DNA of 64,000 nt from UBA5066 sp048500275 (GCA_048500275.1 JASNYI010000001.1:1612001-1676000); one strand, 5' to 3'; positions 32,345 through 41,012 are shown, counted from the stretch's first letter. Notes: generated by a model from the sequence alone, not told the origin. Numbers and translations are program-made.

Positions 32345-33567
32345 GCCAGCTCCTGCCCCTTCGTCTCCGGGAGGAACCGCATCAGGAAGGCTCCGGCCAC
32401 GTAGAAGCCCGCCGTGAGGGCGAGGGCGCTCCCGATGCCGTACGAGTCGGCGAAGGCGCCGACGGTGAACGGCGCGAGCGCGCTGACGGCCCGCCCCGCG
32501 TTGTAGCAGAAGCCCTGCGCGGCGCCGCGCACGCTCGACGGGAAGAGCTCGGCGAGGAGCGCGCCGAAGACCGAGAAGTAGCCGTGCCCGAGGTAGCCGA
32601 CGAGGGGGGCGAGGAGGAGGACCGCCGCCTCCGAGCGCGCGAGGAGGCCGAAGGCCGGGACGACGACCGCCGCGCCGAGGACGAACGCGAGGAAGACGGG
32701 CCTGCGGCCGAAGCGGTCGGCGAGGAAGCCGAACGTCGTGTAGCCGAGAAAGGCTCCCGCCTGCATCGCGACGACGAAGCCGGTCGACCGGACGAGGCCG
32801 AGGCCGGCTCCCCCGGCCTCCGTCGGCGCCGCGAGGAAGCTCGGCACCCAGGTGAAGAGGCCCCAGTAGGCGAAGAGGAGCGCCGTCGCGAGGGCCGTCG
32901 CGGCGACGACCCGGCCGAGGTACGGCGGGCGCAGGAGGAGGGCGAGCCCGGCGCCCTTCTCCGGCCGCGCCCCTCGTTCCCGCCAGATCTCCGGCTCCGG
33001 CACGCGCCACCTCACCCAGACGGCCAGGAGGCCGGGGAGGATGCCGAGGACGAAGAGCGGCCGCCAGCCCCACGTGGGGATCACGGCCGCAGCGAGGAAC
33101 GCCGCGAGGACGTACCCGATGGCCCAGCCCGACTGCATGAGGCCGATCGCCTTGCCGCGGTGCGCGGCGGGCCACGTCTCGGCCACGAGGACCGACCCCG
33201 CCGACCACTCGGCCCCGAGGCCGAGGCCGACGAGGGCCCGCCAGAGCGCCAGCTCGGCGACGGTTCGCGACGTGGCCGTCGCCCCGGTGAAGAGGGAGTA
33301 GGCGAGGATCGAGAGGACGAGGACGCGCGCGCGCCCGAAGCGGTCGGCCAGGACCCCCGCGCCGATCCCCCCCACGGCCGACGCGACGAGCGTGACGGAC
33401 GCGAGGAGCCCCGCCTCTGCGCCGTCGAGGCCGAACTCCGCGCGGATCGCCGTCAGCGCGAACGCGTAGAGCATCACGTCCATCGCGTCGAGCGTCCAGC
33501 CGGCCGTGGCGGCGAAGAGGGCGCGTCGGGCGTCGGGGGTGGCTTCGCGGATCCAGGCGAACGTCAT
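32341..33567 (-). CDS. MFS transporter embedded in the 5-oxoprolinase operon
   Basis: 408 residues with about 12 membrane helices. MFS motif A appears in both halves (ADRFGRAR; ADRFGRRPVF). The N-terminal TLDAMDVMLYAFALTAIRAEFGL and the LGLGAEWSAGSVLVAE segment place it in the aromatic-acid/sialate proton-symporter (AAHS/SHS-like) branch. It overlaps pxpC upstream (ATGA) and pxpA downstream (GTGA). The position suggests it imports 5-oxoproline or a precursor for the enzyme (inference); the family itself covers many organic acids. Confidence 0.9.
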   Translation of the reverse strand: MTFAWIREATPDARRALFAATAGWTLDAMDVMLYAFALTAIRAEFGLDGAEAGLLASVTLVASAVGGIGAGVLADRFGRARVLVLSILAYSLFTGATATSRTVAELALWRALVGLGLGAEWSAGSVLVAETWPAAHRGKAIGLMQSGWAIGYVLAAFLAAAVIPTWGWRPLFVLGILPGLLAVWVRWRVPEPEIWRERGARPEKGAGLALLLRPPYLGRVVAATALATALLFAYWGLFTWVPSFLAAPTEAGGAGLGLVRSTGFVVAMQAGAFLGYTTFGFLADRFGRRPVFLAFVLGAAVVVPAFGLLARSEAAVLLLAPLVGYLGHGYFSVFGALLAELFPSSVRGAAQGFCYNAGRAVSALAPFTVGAFADSYGIGSALALTAGFYVAGAFLMRFLPETKGQELA

Positions 33568-34499
33568 GGCCCGAAGGCTCCCGGCGCGCCGAGGCGCGCC
33601 TCGCGGTCGAGGAGAAGGCGCCGCGCCTCTTCGAAGGAGACCTGCGCGAAGCGCACCTCCTCTCCGGGACGCAGCTGCGCGAGGGCTGAGAGGTCGGCGG
33701 CGATCACGTTCGCGATCTTCGGATATCCGCCCGTCGAGGGGTGCTCGACGAGGAGGACGATCGGGAGACCTCCCGCCGGGACCTGCACCGCCCCGGCGGC
33801 GACCCCCTCGGTGACGAGCGAGCGGGACGGAGCCGCGAACGCGGTTCCCTCCAGCCGGACGCCGGTCCGGCTCGAAGAGGCCGAGACGCGGAATGGGCTC
33901 GAGAAGAACGCCTCGACCGCCCCGCGCGCGAACCACGCCTCCTGCGCGCCGGGCGTGACGCGCAGGAGCCGGCGCGCGCCGCTCCAGCGCGCCGCGGCGG
34001 CGACGACGCGGCGGCCGCGCGGCGGCCCGGGGGGAGGCGGTCCGATGCCGAGGCGGTCTCCCGCGGCGAGCGCGCGACCCGCGAAGCCCCCGAAGCCCGT
34101 CGCCACGTCGGTCGACCGGCTCCCGAGGACGAGGGGGACGTCGAAGCCTCCCCGGACGCAGAGGTACGCGCGCGCGCCGGCGAGCGCACGGCCGAAGGAG
34201 AGGCGGGCCCCCGGCGGGACCTCGACGGCGCTCCACGGCTCCACGGCTTTCCCGTCGAGCGTCGTGGCGAACGGCGCGCCCGAGAGGCAGACGAGGGCGG
34301 CCGACTCGAAGAGGAGGGCCGGCCCCTCGAGCGTCGCCTCGAGGGCGGCCGCCCCCTCGTCGTTGCCGAGGAGGAGGTTCCCGAGGCGCAGGGCGTGGGC
34401 GTCGGCGGCTCCCCCGGGCGGGACGCCGAGGGCGCCGAGCCCGGGCCTCCCCAGGTCCTGCACCGTCGTCAGGAGACCCGGCGTGAGGACGTGGATCAC
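33564..34499 (-). CDS. pxpC: 5-oxoprolinase subunit C (biotin-dependent carboxyltransferase/KipA family)
   Basis: 311 residues. Starts VIHVLTPGLLTTVQDLGRPG, the hallmark of the KipA/allophanate-hydrolase-subunit-2 family, with GVPPGGAADAHALRLGNLLLGN next. Then come ARAYLCVRGGFDVPLVLGSRSTD and, near the end, VEHPSTGGYPKIANVIAADL. With PxpA and PxpB it forms the ATP-dependent 5-oxoprolinase. GTG at 34499 overlaps the pxpB stop by 4 bp; its own stop overlaps the MFS start. Confidence 0.93.
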   Translation of the reverse strand: MIHVLTPGLLTTVQDLGRPGLGALGVPPGGAADAHALRLGNLLLGNDEGAAALEATLEGPALLFESAALVCLSGAPFATTLDGKAVEPWSAVEVPPGARLSFGRALAGARAYLCVRGGFDVPLVLGSRSTDVATGFGGFAGRALAAGDRLGIGPPPPGPPRGRRVVAAAARWSGARRLLRVTPGAQEAWFARGAVEAFFSSPFRVSASSSRTGVRLEGTAFAAPSRSLVTEGVAAGAVQVPAGGLPIVLLVEHPSTGGYPKIANVIAADLSALAQLRPGEEVRFAQVSFEEARRLLLDREARLGAPGAFGP

Positions 34500-35203
34500 G
34501 GCTCCCCCCGCGCGAGGCGGTCGAGCTCGGAGCGGGGCACCGGGACGAACCTCACCGCGTCGCCGGGGAGGAGGAGGGACGGCGGCTCGCGGTGCGGTTC
34601 GAAGAGCGGGAGCGGGGTGCGGCCCACGAGGCGCCAGCCTCCCGGCGTGGCCCTCGGGTAGAGGCCCGCCTGCTCCCCGGCGATCCCGACGCTCCCGGCC
34701 GGGACCGCGAGCCGCGGGGCCGGGAGGCGCGGCGTCGCGAGGCGGGGCGGGAGGCCGAGGAGGTAGGCGAAGCCGGGCGAGAAGCCGACGAACGCGACGC
34801 GGTACGCCGCAGAGGCGTGGAGGGCGACGGCCTCCGCGGGCGTGAGCCCCGCCCCTCTCGCGACGTCGGCGAGGTCGGGCGCGCACTCCCCCTCGTAGCA
34901 GACCGGGACCTCGACCGTCCGGCGCGGCGGCGCGAGGGAGAGGCCCGGGGGAGGGAGGAGAGCGTTCGTCGCCCGCTCGAGGTCCTCGTGCGAGGTGACG
35001 CGCGGGTCGAAGACGACGAGGAGCGACGCGTAGGCGGGCCTCACGTCGACGAGGCCGGGGGGCGGGCTCGCCGCGAGCGCCTCGCGGAGGGCGAGGACCG
35101 CGGCCGTCGCCGCCTCCGACGGCGCCTCGGCGAGGACGACGAGCAGAGACGCATCGCCCGACGGGACGAAGCGGGGGAGCGGGGCGGGGGCGTCGCCGGT
35201 CAC
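34496..35203 (-). CDS. pxpB: 5-oxoprolinase subunit B (KipI family)
   Basis: 235 residues from the GTG at 35203, chosen because the family begins with a short leader then RFVPSGDASLLVV; the longer open frame adds Arg-rich non-coding-like residues. The KipI/allophanate-hydrolase-subunit-1 signatures are PVCYEGECAPDLADVARGAGLTPAEAVALHASAAYRVAFVGFSPGFAYL, GLPPRLATPR, PAGSVGIAGEQAGLYP and TPGGWRLVGRTP. It is first in the operon. No convincing promoter was found in the 97 nt before the divergent gene at 35301. Confidence 0.93.
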   Translation of the reverse strand: MTGDAPAPLPRFVPSGDASLLVVLAEAPSEAATAAVLALREALAASPPPGLVDVRPAYASLLVVFDPRVTSHEDLERATNALLPPPGLSLAPPRRTVEVPVCYEGECAPDLADVARGAGLTPAEAVALHASAAYRVAFVGFSPGFAYLLGLPPRLATPRLPAPRLAVPAGSVGIAGEQAGLYPRATPGGWRLVGRTPLPLFEPHREPPSLLLPGDAVRFVPVPRSELDRLARGEP

Positions 35204-35300
35204 GCGCCCCCACGATACCCGCGAACCGGGCTCCTCCGGCGCTCGACGCCGGACGCCGACGGGATTAACGTGGCGGAAAACCGCACGGAGGGCACGGCCC

Positions 35301-35762
35301 ATGGCTCTCGACGTCTTTCACCAGGTCCTGGCGAGGCTCCACGAGCTCGCGGGCGGCAGCCCGCGCCAGATGGTCTCCATCGTCGACGTGCTGAAGCAGG
35401 AGAAGCTCTTCGGCAGCGCCGACATGATCCTCAACAAGCTCCACTCGGAGGGGTGGATCGCCGACGCCTCGAAGAGGGACCACGTCTACGTGACGACCTG
35501 GGGGCTCGAGGAGGTCCGCCGGTCGGCCGGGGCCGCCCCCGTCCCCGAGGCGGCCGGCGCCCCGGCGCCGGTCGCCCCACCGAAGGCGCCGGAGCCGAAG
35601 AACGCCGAGGCGCTGCGGGCCGCCGCGGGAAAGGCCCGGGAGCTGGCCGACGCGCTCGAGGAGCTGGCGACCGGAGCCGGAGGCACCGTCGCGCAGCGGA
35701 AGGCGAAGGCGAAAAGGGCGCTCTCAGCGGTCTCCACCGCCGTGGAGGAGGCCTTCGGTTGA
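35301..35762 (+). CDS. Small winged-helix-like protein with Ala/Lys-rich tail
   Basis: 153 residues. Residues 1-70 read like a short winged-helix domain (RQMVSIVDVLKQEKLFGSADMILNKLHSEGWIA then VYVTTWGLEEVRR). After a Pro/Ala linker (77-97) comes a helical basic C-terminus (AEALRAAAGKARELADALEELA; AKAKRALSAVSTAVEEAFG). No family is recognised. ATG with GGAGGG upstream. Its TGA overlaps the likely TTG start of the acyl-CoA dehydrogenase gene, so the two are coupled. Could be a regulator of that gene (inference). Confidence 0.7.
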   Translation: MALDVFHQVLARLHELAGGSPRQMVSIVDVLKQEKLFGSADMILNKLHSEGWIADASKRDHVYVTTWGLEEVRRSAGAAPVPEAAGAPAPVAPPKAPEPKNAEALRAAAGKARELADALEELATGAGGTVAQRKAKAKRALSAVSTAVEEAFG

Positions 35763-37216
35763 GCCTCGACCCGTTTCTGCCCTCCCCTGTCCGGTTCCTC
35801 GAGGGGCACCTCGGCCCGCTCCGCGCTCCCGAGTCCCTCGCCCGGTACGAGGCGTTCTTCGAGACGCGCGGGAAGGCGATCTCCGAGGCCGTGGACCGGG
35901 CCGGCACGCCGAAGCTCCGGATGTTCGACCGGTTCGGCAACCGCGTCGACGAGGTCGTCTTCCCCCCCGACTACCGCGAGCTCGTCACGAAGGGCTACGA
36001 GGCGGGCGTCGTCTTCCGCGCCGTCGAGGAGGGGGACCTCGCCGCGTCGTACCAGGTCGGCTACGTCACCTCGTTCTACGACGCCGGGCTCTACTGCCCC
36101 CACACCGTGTCGCTCTCGACGGCGATCCCGCTCGCCAAGTACGGCTCGGCCGAGCTGCGCGCGAGGTACCTTCCGAAGCTCCTCCGGCGCGACGCCTCCG
36201 TCTGGCAGGGGGCGACCTGGATGACCGAGGCGAAGGGGGGGTCGGACCTCGGCGCGTTCGTCGAGACCATGGCACGGCCCGACGGGGACCGCTGGCTCCT
36301 GACGGGCGAGAAGTTCTTCACGAGCAACGTCGGCGCCGAGCTGGCCATCGCCGCCGCGCGCCCCATCGGCGCGGCGGCCGGCGTCCGGGGCCTCGAGCTC
36401 TTCCTCGTCCCGCAGAGGCTAGACGACGGCTCGCTCAACTTCCGCGTACGGCGCCTGAAGGACAAGATCGGCACGCGCTCGGTGCCGACGGGCGAGGTCG
36501 AGCTCGAAGACAGCGTCGCCTGGCACCTCGGCGAGCGCGGCCAGGGGGTCTACCTCGTCCTCGAGGCGCTCAACGTCTCGCGCGTCTGCAACTCGATCGG
36601 GGCCGTCGCGCTCACGCAGCGGGCCCTCCACGAGGCCTGGAGCTTCGCCGAGGGGCGCGTCGCCTTCGGCAGGCCCGTGGCCGAGCAGCCCCTCTTCGCC
36701 CGGCAGGCGCGGGAGCGGCACGAGACTCTCCTCGACGCCTTCGCCCTCGCCTGGGAGGCCGTGACGCTCCTCTCGGAGGTCTGGCGCGAGACGCCGCGCT
36801 ACTCCGACCGCTACCACCTCTTCCGGCTCGTCGCCCATCTCGCCAAGTACTGGACGGCCGAGGTGGCGGTGCAGTCGGCGAAGTGGGCGATGGAGGCGCA
36901 CGGGGGCGCCGGCATCCTCTCGGACTATCCGGTCGAGCGGCTCTTCCGCGAGGCGATCATCCTGGGCATCTGGGAGGGGACGCCGCACCGGCAGATCCTC
37001 GACGGGATGGAGGTCGTCGAGCGGAAGCGGGCCCACGTCCCGCTCCTCGACGGCATCGGCGCCCGGGGCGGGAACGGCGTCGCGCTCGCGATGGCACGCG
37101 CGGAGGTGGACGAATGGCTCGCCCTGCCCGCCGAGCGGAAGGAGGCCGAGTCGGAACGGGTCTTCACCCGCCTCGCCGCCACCGTCGCGCGGGAGCTCCG
37201 GCGCGCGGCGGGCTGA
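35759..37216 (+). CDS. Acyl-CoA dehydrogenase family protein (AidB-like)
   Basis: 485 residues from TTG at 35759, which shares bases with the upstream stop (TTGA) and has GGAGGAGG about 8-9 nt before it. Typical ACAD layout: an N-terminal helical domain, then a beta domain with GATWMTEAKGGSD and LTGEKFFTSNVGAE, and a C-terminal helical domain with ALNVSRVCNSIGAVALTQRALHEA and GIWEGTPHRQILDGMEV, which marks the AidB/isovaleryl-type clade with the glutamate base region. Oxidises an acyl-CoA to a 2-enoyl-CoA, or acts in AidB-like alkylation protection; substrate not known. No ETF or ligase gene is adjacent. Confidence 0.88.
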   Translation: MSLDPFLPSPVRFLEGHLGPLRAPESLARYEAFFETRGKAISEAVDRAGTPKLRMFDRFGNRVDEVVFPPDYRELVTKGYEAGVVFRAVEEGDLAASYQVGYVTSFYDAGLYCPHTVSLSTAIPLAKYGSAELRARYLPKLLRRDASVWQGATWMTEAKGGSDLGAFVETMARPDGDRWLLTGEKFFTSNVGAELAIAAARPIGAAAGVRGLELFLVPQRLDDGSLNFRVRRLKDKIGTRSVPTGEVELEDSVAWHLGERGQGVYLVLEALNVSRVCNSIGAVALTQRALHEAWSFAEGRVAFGRPVAEQPLFARQARERHETLLDAFALAWEAVTLLSEVWRETPRYSDRYHLFRLVAHLAKYWTAEVAVQSAKWAMEAHGGAGILSDYPVERLFREAIILGIWEGTPHRQILDGMEVVERKRAHVPLLDGIGARGGNGVALAMARAEVDEWLALPAERKEAESERVFTRLAATVARELRRAAG

Positions 37217-37291
37217 GGCGCAGGCCGGACGAACACCGGGCGGGGAAGCCGGAGACCCGCGACTCGAACGGGGCCGGGAGCCCGGCGAGGA

Positions 37292-37783
37292 TCAGGCGCC
37301 CCGCTTCCTCTCGAGCTCCACGAGCGTCGCCCGGAGCGTGGGGAGGGCGGCGAGGTCCTTCGGCCGGCCGGCGGTCGTCTTCAGCTCGACGAGACGGCGC
37401 AGGGCCAGGACCCGGGTCGACAGGCCGGGCCCGACCCGGACCTCCTCGCTGTCCGGGAGCAGGTCTTCGTAGGCAAGGCCCGCGTCGATGGCCCCGAGCG
37501 CGTCGAGCGGACCGCAGGTCGTCTGCAGGAGGTTGTGGCCCGGTCCCAGAAGGTGGGACTCCTCGGGGACGAGGCCTCTCGGATCGTGCCGGTACCGTGC
37601 GTCGATCGAACGGAGGGCGGCGAGGAGGCGCCGGACGTTCTCCGGGGTCCGCCTGTGAACGACGTCGAGGTCGAGGGTCACGACGGGCGCCCCCTGCAGG
37701 ATCGCGGAGATCCCTCCGACGACGATGAGCTCGACCTCGTGCTCGGCGAGCACCGCCAGGGCACGCCCGAAGTCGAACGTCAT
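37292..37783 (-). CDS. Nucleotidyltransferase-fold protein (MNT/DUF6036-like)
   Basis: 163 residues. The polymerase-beta-like core starts FDFGRALAVLAEHEVELIVVGGISAILQGAPVVTLDLDVVH, in which the GG and paired Asp residues (DLDVVH) match the minimal nucleotidyltransferase pattern GG-x-D-x-D. Then ESHLLGPGHNLLQTTCGPLDALG and a C-terminal helix follow. ATG at 37783 overlaps the stop of a 73-residue upstream gene (ATGA). The pair is a recurrent two-gene cassette in bacteria, probably toxin-antitoxin-like or a nucleotide-transfer regulator (inference). No catalytic test possible from sequence. Confidence 0.8.
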   Translation of the reverse strand: MTFDFGRALAVLAEHEVELIVVGGISAILQGAPVVTLDLDVVHRRTPENVRRLLAALRSIDARYRHDPRGLVPEESHLLGPGHNLLQTTCGPLDALGAIDAGLAYEDLLPDSEEVRVGPGLSTRVLALRRLVELKTTAGRPKDLAALPTLRATLVELERKRGA

Positions 37784-38001
37784 CGGTTCTCTGGGCTCTG
37801 GAGCGCCCGCAGCCTTTCGATCCCGTTGGCGAACGCGCTCGCCTCGTCGAGGCGCTCGGCCGGGGTCAGCCGCAGGAACATCCGGATGAGCGTGAGGTCG
37901 ACGCCGTTCTCGTCGTAGGCGCCCGCCGCGAGCCCGTCCGCGACGAAGGGCGCCTCGTCGTTCCTCCTCGGCTCGAGAACGTCCGGCACGTCTTCCATCA
38001 T
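37780..38001 (-). CDS. Small partner protein of the nucleotidyltransferase cassette
   Basis: 73 residues from the first of two adjacent ATGs (38001; the second is 37998). A TTG further upstream would add only two residues. Sequence is acidic and helical, with VDLTLIRMFLRLTPAERLDEA followed by LRALQ, a motif seen in proteins that accompany this class of nucleotidyltransferase (recognised from memory). The stop overlaps the nucleotidyltransferase ATG by 4 bp, so translation is coupled. Downstream of the aldehyde dehydrogenase gene with a 36-nt gap. Confidence 0.7.
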   Translation of the reverse strand: MMEDVPDVLEPRRNDEAPFVADGLAAGAYDENGVDLTLIRMFLRLTPAERLDEASAFANGIERLRALQSPENR

Positions 38002-38037
38002 AGCCAAGGCTGCGATTGCAGCGGCGCGGGGTGCCGC

Positions 38038-39456
38038 TCAGCGCAGGACGAGCATCCTCTCCTCGGTCATCTCGAGGAACGCCGACGCCGGCCCCTCGCG
38101 GCCGACGCCCGAGGCCTTGACGCCGCCGTAGGGCATCGGGTCGGTCCGCCAGGTGGGAACGTCCCCCTGGATGACGGCGCCCACCTCGAGCGTCTCCCAG
38201 GCCTTCCGCACCTTTGCGGTGTCGGTGCTGAAGACACCGGCCTGGAGCCCGTAGCGGGAGGCGTTCACGCGGTCGAGCGCCTCGTCGAAGGAGGAATGGG
38301 TCGAGAGGACCGCGCCCGGGCCGAAGAGCTCCCCCGCGACGAACGGCTCCTCCTCGGGGACGTCCTCGAGGAGCGTGGGGCGAAGGAGGCTGCCGTCGGC
38401 ATTCCCGCCCGACAGGAGCCGCCCGCCCGCGTCGGTGGCCGACTTCGTCCACGCGAGGACCCGTTCACGGTTCTCCGCGTCGATCATCGGCCCGCACAGG
38501 GTGGAAGGCGACGAGGGGTCGCCCACCGGGAACGACTCGGCCGCCGCGACGAGGTGCTCGCGGAAGCGCTCCGCCACGTCGCGGTGGACGAGGACCCTCT
38601 GGACGCTGATGCACGACTGGCCCGCCCAGGCGTACGCCGCGCTCGCGACGCGCCGCGCCGCGTCGGCGAGGTCGGGCCAGTCGGGCTCGACGAGGACCGC
38701 CGCGTTGCCGCCGAGCTCGAGGGCGACCCGCCGGTCCCACGCCTTCTGCCGGAGCGAGAAGCCGACTTCGGCCGACCCGGTGAAGGTGAGGAGGGCGAAC
38801 CGCGCGTCCGTGACGAGCGCTTCGGCGTCGGCGGCCCGGGACGGGAGAACGGAGAGCCCGCCGTCGGGAAGGCCCGCCCGCTGGAGGCACGCGGCAAGGA
38901 GGAGCGCCGGCGTCGGCGTCTGGCTCGCCGGCTTCAGGACGACGGCGCATCCCGCCGCGACGGCCGGAGCGAGCTTGTGCGCGACGAGGTTGAGCGGGAA
39001 GTTGAAGGGGGTGATGGCGAGGACGGGGCCGAGAGGGACCCGCTTCGTCAGCGCGATACGGCCGGCGCCGCTCGCGAAGCCCCCGAGGTCGCGCGCGACG
39101 AGCTCCGGGAAGCGGGCGACGTGCGCGGCGGCGAGCAGCGTGTCCCCGGCCCGGTCGACCTCGCCCCGGGCCAGGGAGAGCGGCTTGCCCGCCTCCTCGA
39201 CGATCGCCCGCGCGACCTCCTCCCGGCGCGCGAGGAGGTCGGCTCGCGCCGACTCGAGGATCGTCGCGCGGCGCTCGGGCGTGAGCGCCGCCATCGCCGG
39301 TGACGCTTTCGCCGCCTCGTCCGCGGCGCGTGCGAGCGTCTGCGGGCCCGCCTTCGCCACGTGCGAGACGACCGTTCCGTCCCACGGCGAGCGCACCACC
39401 GTGGTCCCGTCGCCGTCCTCCCACCGCCCCGCCAGGCAGAGCTTCGTCTCTCTCAT
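38038..39456 (-). CDS. NAD(P)-dependent aldehyde dehydrogenase
   Basis: 472 residues of the ALDH superfamily, oxidising an aldehyde to the acid. Landmarks: ITPFNFPLNLVAHKLAPA, VLKPASQTP, FTGSAEVGFSLRQ, ELGGNAAVLVE with the general base Glu, and AWAGQSCISVQRVLVH with the catalytic Cys in GQSC. Then come FGPGAVLSTH and the C-terminal VGREGPASAFLEMTEERMLVL. The PFNFPLN/QSCISVQ pattern resembles lactaldehyde/succinate-semialdehyde dehydrogenase subfamilies; substrate unknown. The ATG overlaps the MscS gene stop (ATGA), indicating an operon. Confidence 0.93.
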   Translation of the reverse strand: MRETKLCLAGRWEDGDGTTVVRSPWDGTVVSHVAKAGPQTLARAADEAAKASPAMAALTPERRATILESARADLLARREEVARAIVEEAGKPLSLARGEVDRAGDTLLAAAHVARFPELVARDLGGFASGAGRIALTKRVPLGPVLAITPFNFPLNLVAHKLAPAVAAGCAVVLKPASQTPTPALLLAACLQRAGLPDGGLSVLPSRAADAEALVTDARFALLTFTGSAEVGFSLRQKAWDRRVALELGGNAAVLVEPDWPDLADAARRVASAAYAWAGQSCISVQRVLVHRDVAERFREHLVAAAESFPVGDPSSPSTLCGPMIDAENRERVLAWTKSATDAGGRLLSGGNADGSLLRPTLLEDVPEEEPFVAGELFGPGAVLSTHSSFDEALDRVNASRYGLQAGVFSTDTAKVRKAWETLEVGAVIQGDVPTWRTDPMPYGGVKASGVGREGPASAFLEMTEERMLVLR

Positions 39457-41012
39457 CTCCCGTCCCTCTTCCCGACCTCGCCCCGCGCCCGGAGGCCGAA
39501 GAACCGTTCGATCCTGGCGAGGAGCGGCCCGTGCTCGGTCTCGATCCGGTGCCGGCGGGACTCCTCGGAGATCCCCTCCGTCGCCGTGGCCAGCTCGACC
39601 CGGCGCGCCGCGAGGATGTGCGACATCTCCTCGGCAATCGCCGGGCGCGCCTCGAGGACCTCGCGGAACCTCTCCTTCCCGAGGCGCCAGCACTCCGTCT
39701 CGCCGACCGCGATCACCGTGGCCTTCCGCGGCTCGCCCGTCAGCATCCCCATCTCGCCGAAGATGTCGGGGGCCGAGATGCGGTGGACGACCCGCGGCGG
39801 AGCGTCGCCGACGGCGACGCGGACGTCCCCCGCCCCGCGCGTGAGGATGTAGAGGTCGTGCACCTCGCGCCCCTGCACGACCATCGCCTCGCCCGGCGCG
39901 AACGGCGCGCGGACGAGCCCCGGGGCGAGCCGTTCCCGCTCCTCGGCGGTCAGGGAGGCGAAGAGCGGAACGCTCTCGAGCGCCGCGAGGCGGGCTTCCC
40001 TTTCTCGGTCCTCGTGGCGGGCGCGGTGTCCTTCCTCCTCCACGGTCACGAAGTTCGCGCTCGCCGGGATCGAGAGAGGGATCCCCGCGCGGAGGAGGGC
40101 GGCGGCGATCCGCGTCCTCACGACAGAGTCGGTCGGGTCGTCCGGGAGGAGGTCGGTCAGCCAGTAGCGCGCCGCGTAGGAAGCCCAGCTCTCCTTGAAG
40201 TCCATCAGGACGACGCTCGGCGAGGGCTCGGCCGCGACGTTCGGGATCGGCTCGCGCGTCAGGGCCTCGCGCACCGTCTCGATGACGGTCCCGGGCGAGG
40301 CCCGGTGGTCCACCCCGAAGAAGACCCAGCGCCGCTGCATCGGCGAGGTCCGGCCCCCGGCCTTCCCGAGGAGGAGGAGCGGTGTCTTCACGAGGACGCT
40401 GTTCGGGACGAGGAGCGTGTCGCCGTTGCGCGTCTCGATGGACGTCTGCCGCCAGCCCGTCTCCTTCACCCTCCCCGAGGTGTCGCCGAACTTCACCCAG
40501 TCCCCCGCCGCGAACGAGCCCTCGATCTGGAGGGCGATCCCGCCCATGACGTTCGCGAGGGTGTCCTGGAGCGAGAAGCCGATGACGGCGGTCAGGACCG
40601 CCGACGTCGCGACGATCCCCGACACGTCCACGTCGTGGACCGAGAAGAGCCAGAGGAGGAGACCGACCCAGGAGAGCGCGACGGCGACGTCCCGGGCGAT
40701 GCGCGGGATCCGGAGCCGCGCCAGGGGCAGGAGGAGGTCGAAGAGGAGGACCGCCGCCAGGCCGAGGAACGCGATTCCCTGCAGGAGGAGCCCGAGGAAG
40801 GAGAGCGTCGGCGCCGCGCTCGGCACGTACGTCGCCGCGGCCGCCGCGAGGAGCCGCAGCAGGACGGAGCCGCCCCAGAGCGCGACGAGCCTCGCGACGT
40901 GCCCCCGGGCTTCGCGCGCGGCCGCGAAGAGGAGAGCCGCCCCGAGGAGGAAGGCGGCCCCGAGCCGGAACGACTCCGGCGAGAGGACGGGGAGAGCGCC
41001 GGTGCCGGGCAT
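39453..41012 (-). CDS. MscS-type channel with C-terminal cyclic-nucleotide-binding domain
   Basis: 519 residues. Residues 1-165 hold about five membrane helices; the pore-lining helix and MscS core follow (ATSAVLTAVIGFSLQDTLANVMGGIALQIEGSFAAGDWVKFGDTSGRV, then TRNGDTLLVPNSVLVKT). After the MscS beta and alpha-beta domains (to ~345) comes a cNMP-binding-like domain (about 370-485: ESVPLFASLTAEERERLAPG; PGEAMVVQGREVHDLYIL; DIFGEMGMLTGEPRKATVIA; FREVLEARPAIAEEM). It therefore resembles MscS-related cyclic-nucleotide-gated channels. Whether cAMP, cGMP or another ligand binds is unknown. Operon with the aldehyde dehydrogenase (4-bp overlap). Confidence 0.92.
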   Translation of the reverse strand: MPGTGALPVLSPESFRLGAAFLLGAALLFAAAREARGHVARLVALWGGSVLLRLLAAAAATYVPSAAPTLSFLGLLLQGIAFLGLAAVLLFDLLLPLARLRIPRIARDVAVALSWVGLLLWLFSVHDVDVSGIVATSAVLTAVIGFSLQDTLANVMGGIALQIEGSFAAGDWVKFGDTSGRVKETGWRQTSIETRNGDTLLVPNSVLVKTPLLLLGKAGGRTSPMQRRWVFFGVDHRASPGTVIETVREALTREPIPNVAAEPSPSVVLMDFKESWASYAARYWLTDLLPDDPTDSVVRTRIAAALLRAGIPLSIPASANFVTVEEEGHRARHEDREREARLAALESVPLFASLTAEERERLAPGLVRAPFAPGEAMVVQGREVHDLYILTRGAGDVRVAVGDAPPRVVHRISAPDIFGEMGMLTGEPRKATVIAVGETECWRLGKERFREVLEARPAIAEEMSHILAARRVELATATEGISEESRRHRIETEHGPLLARIERFFGLRARGEVGKRDGR

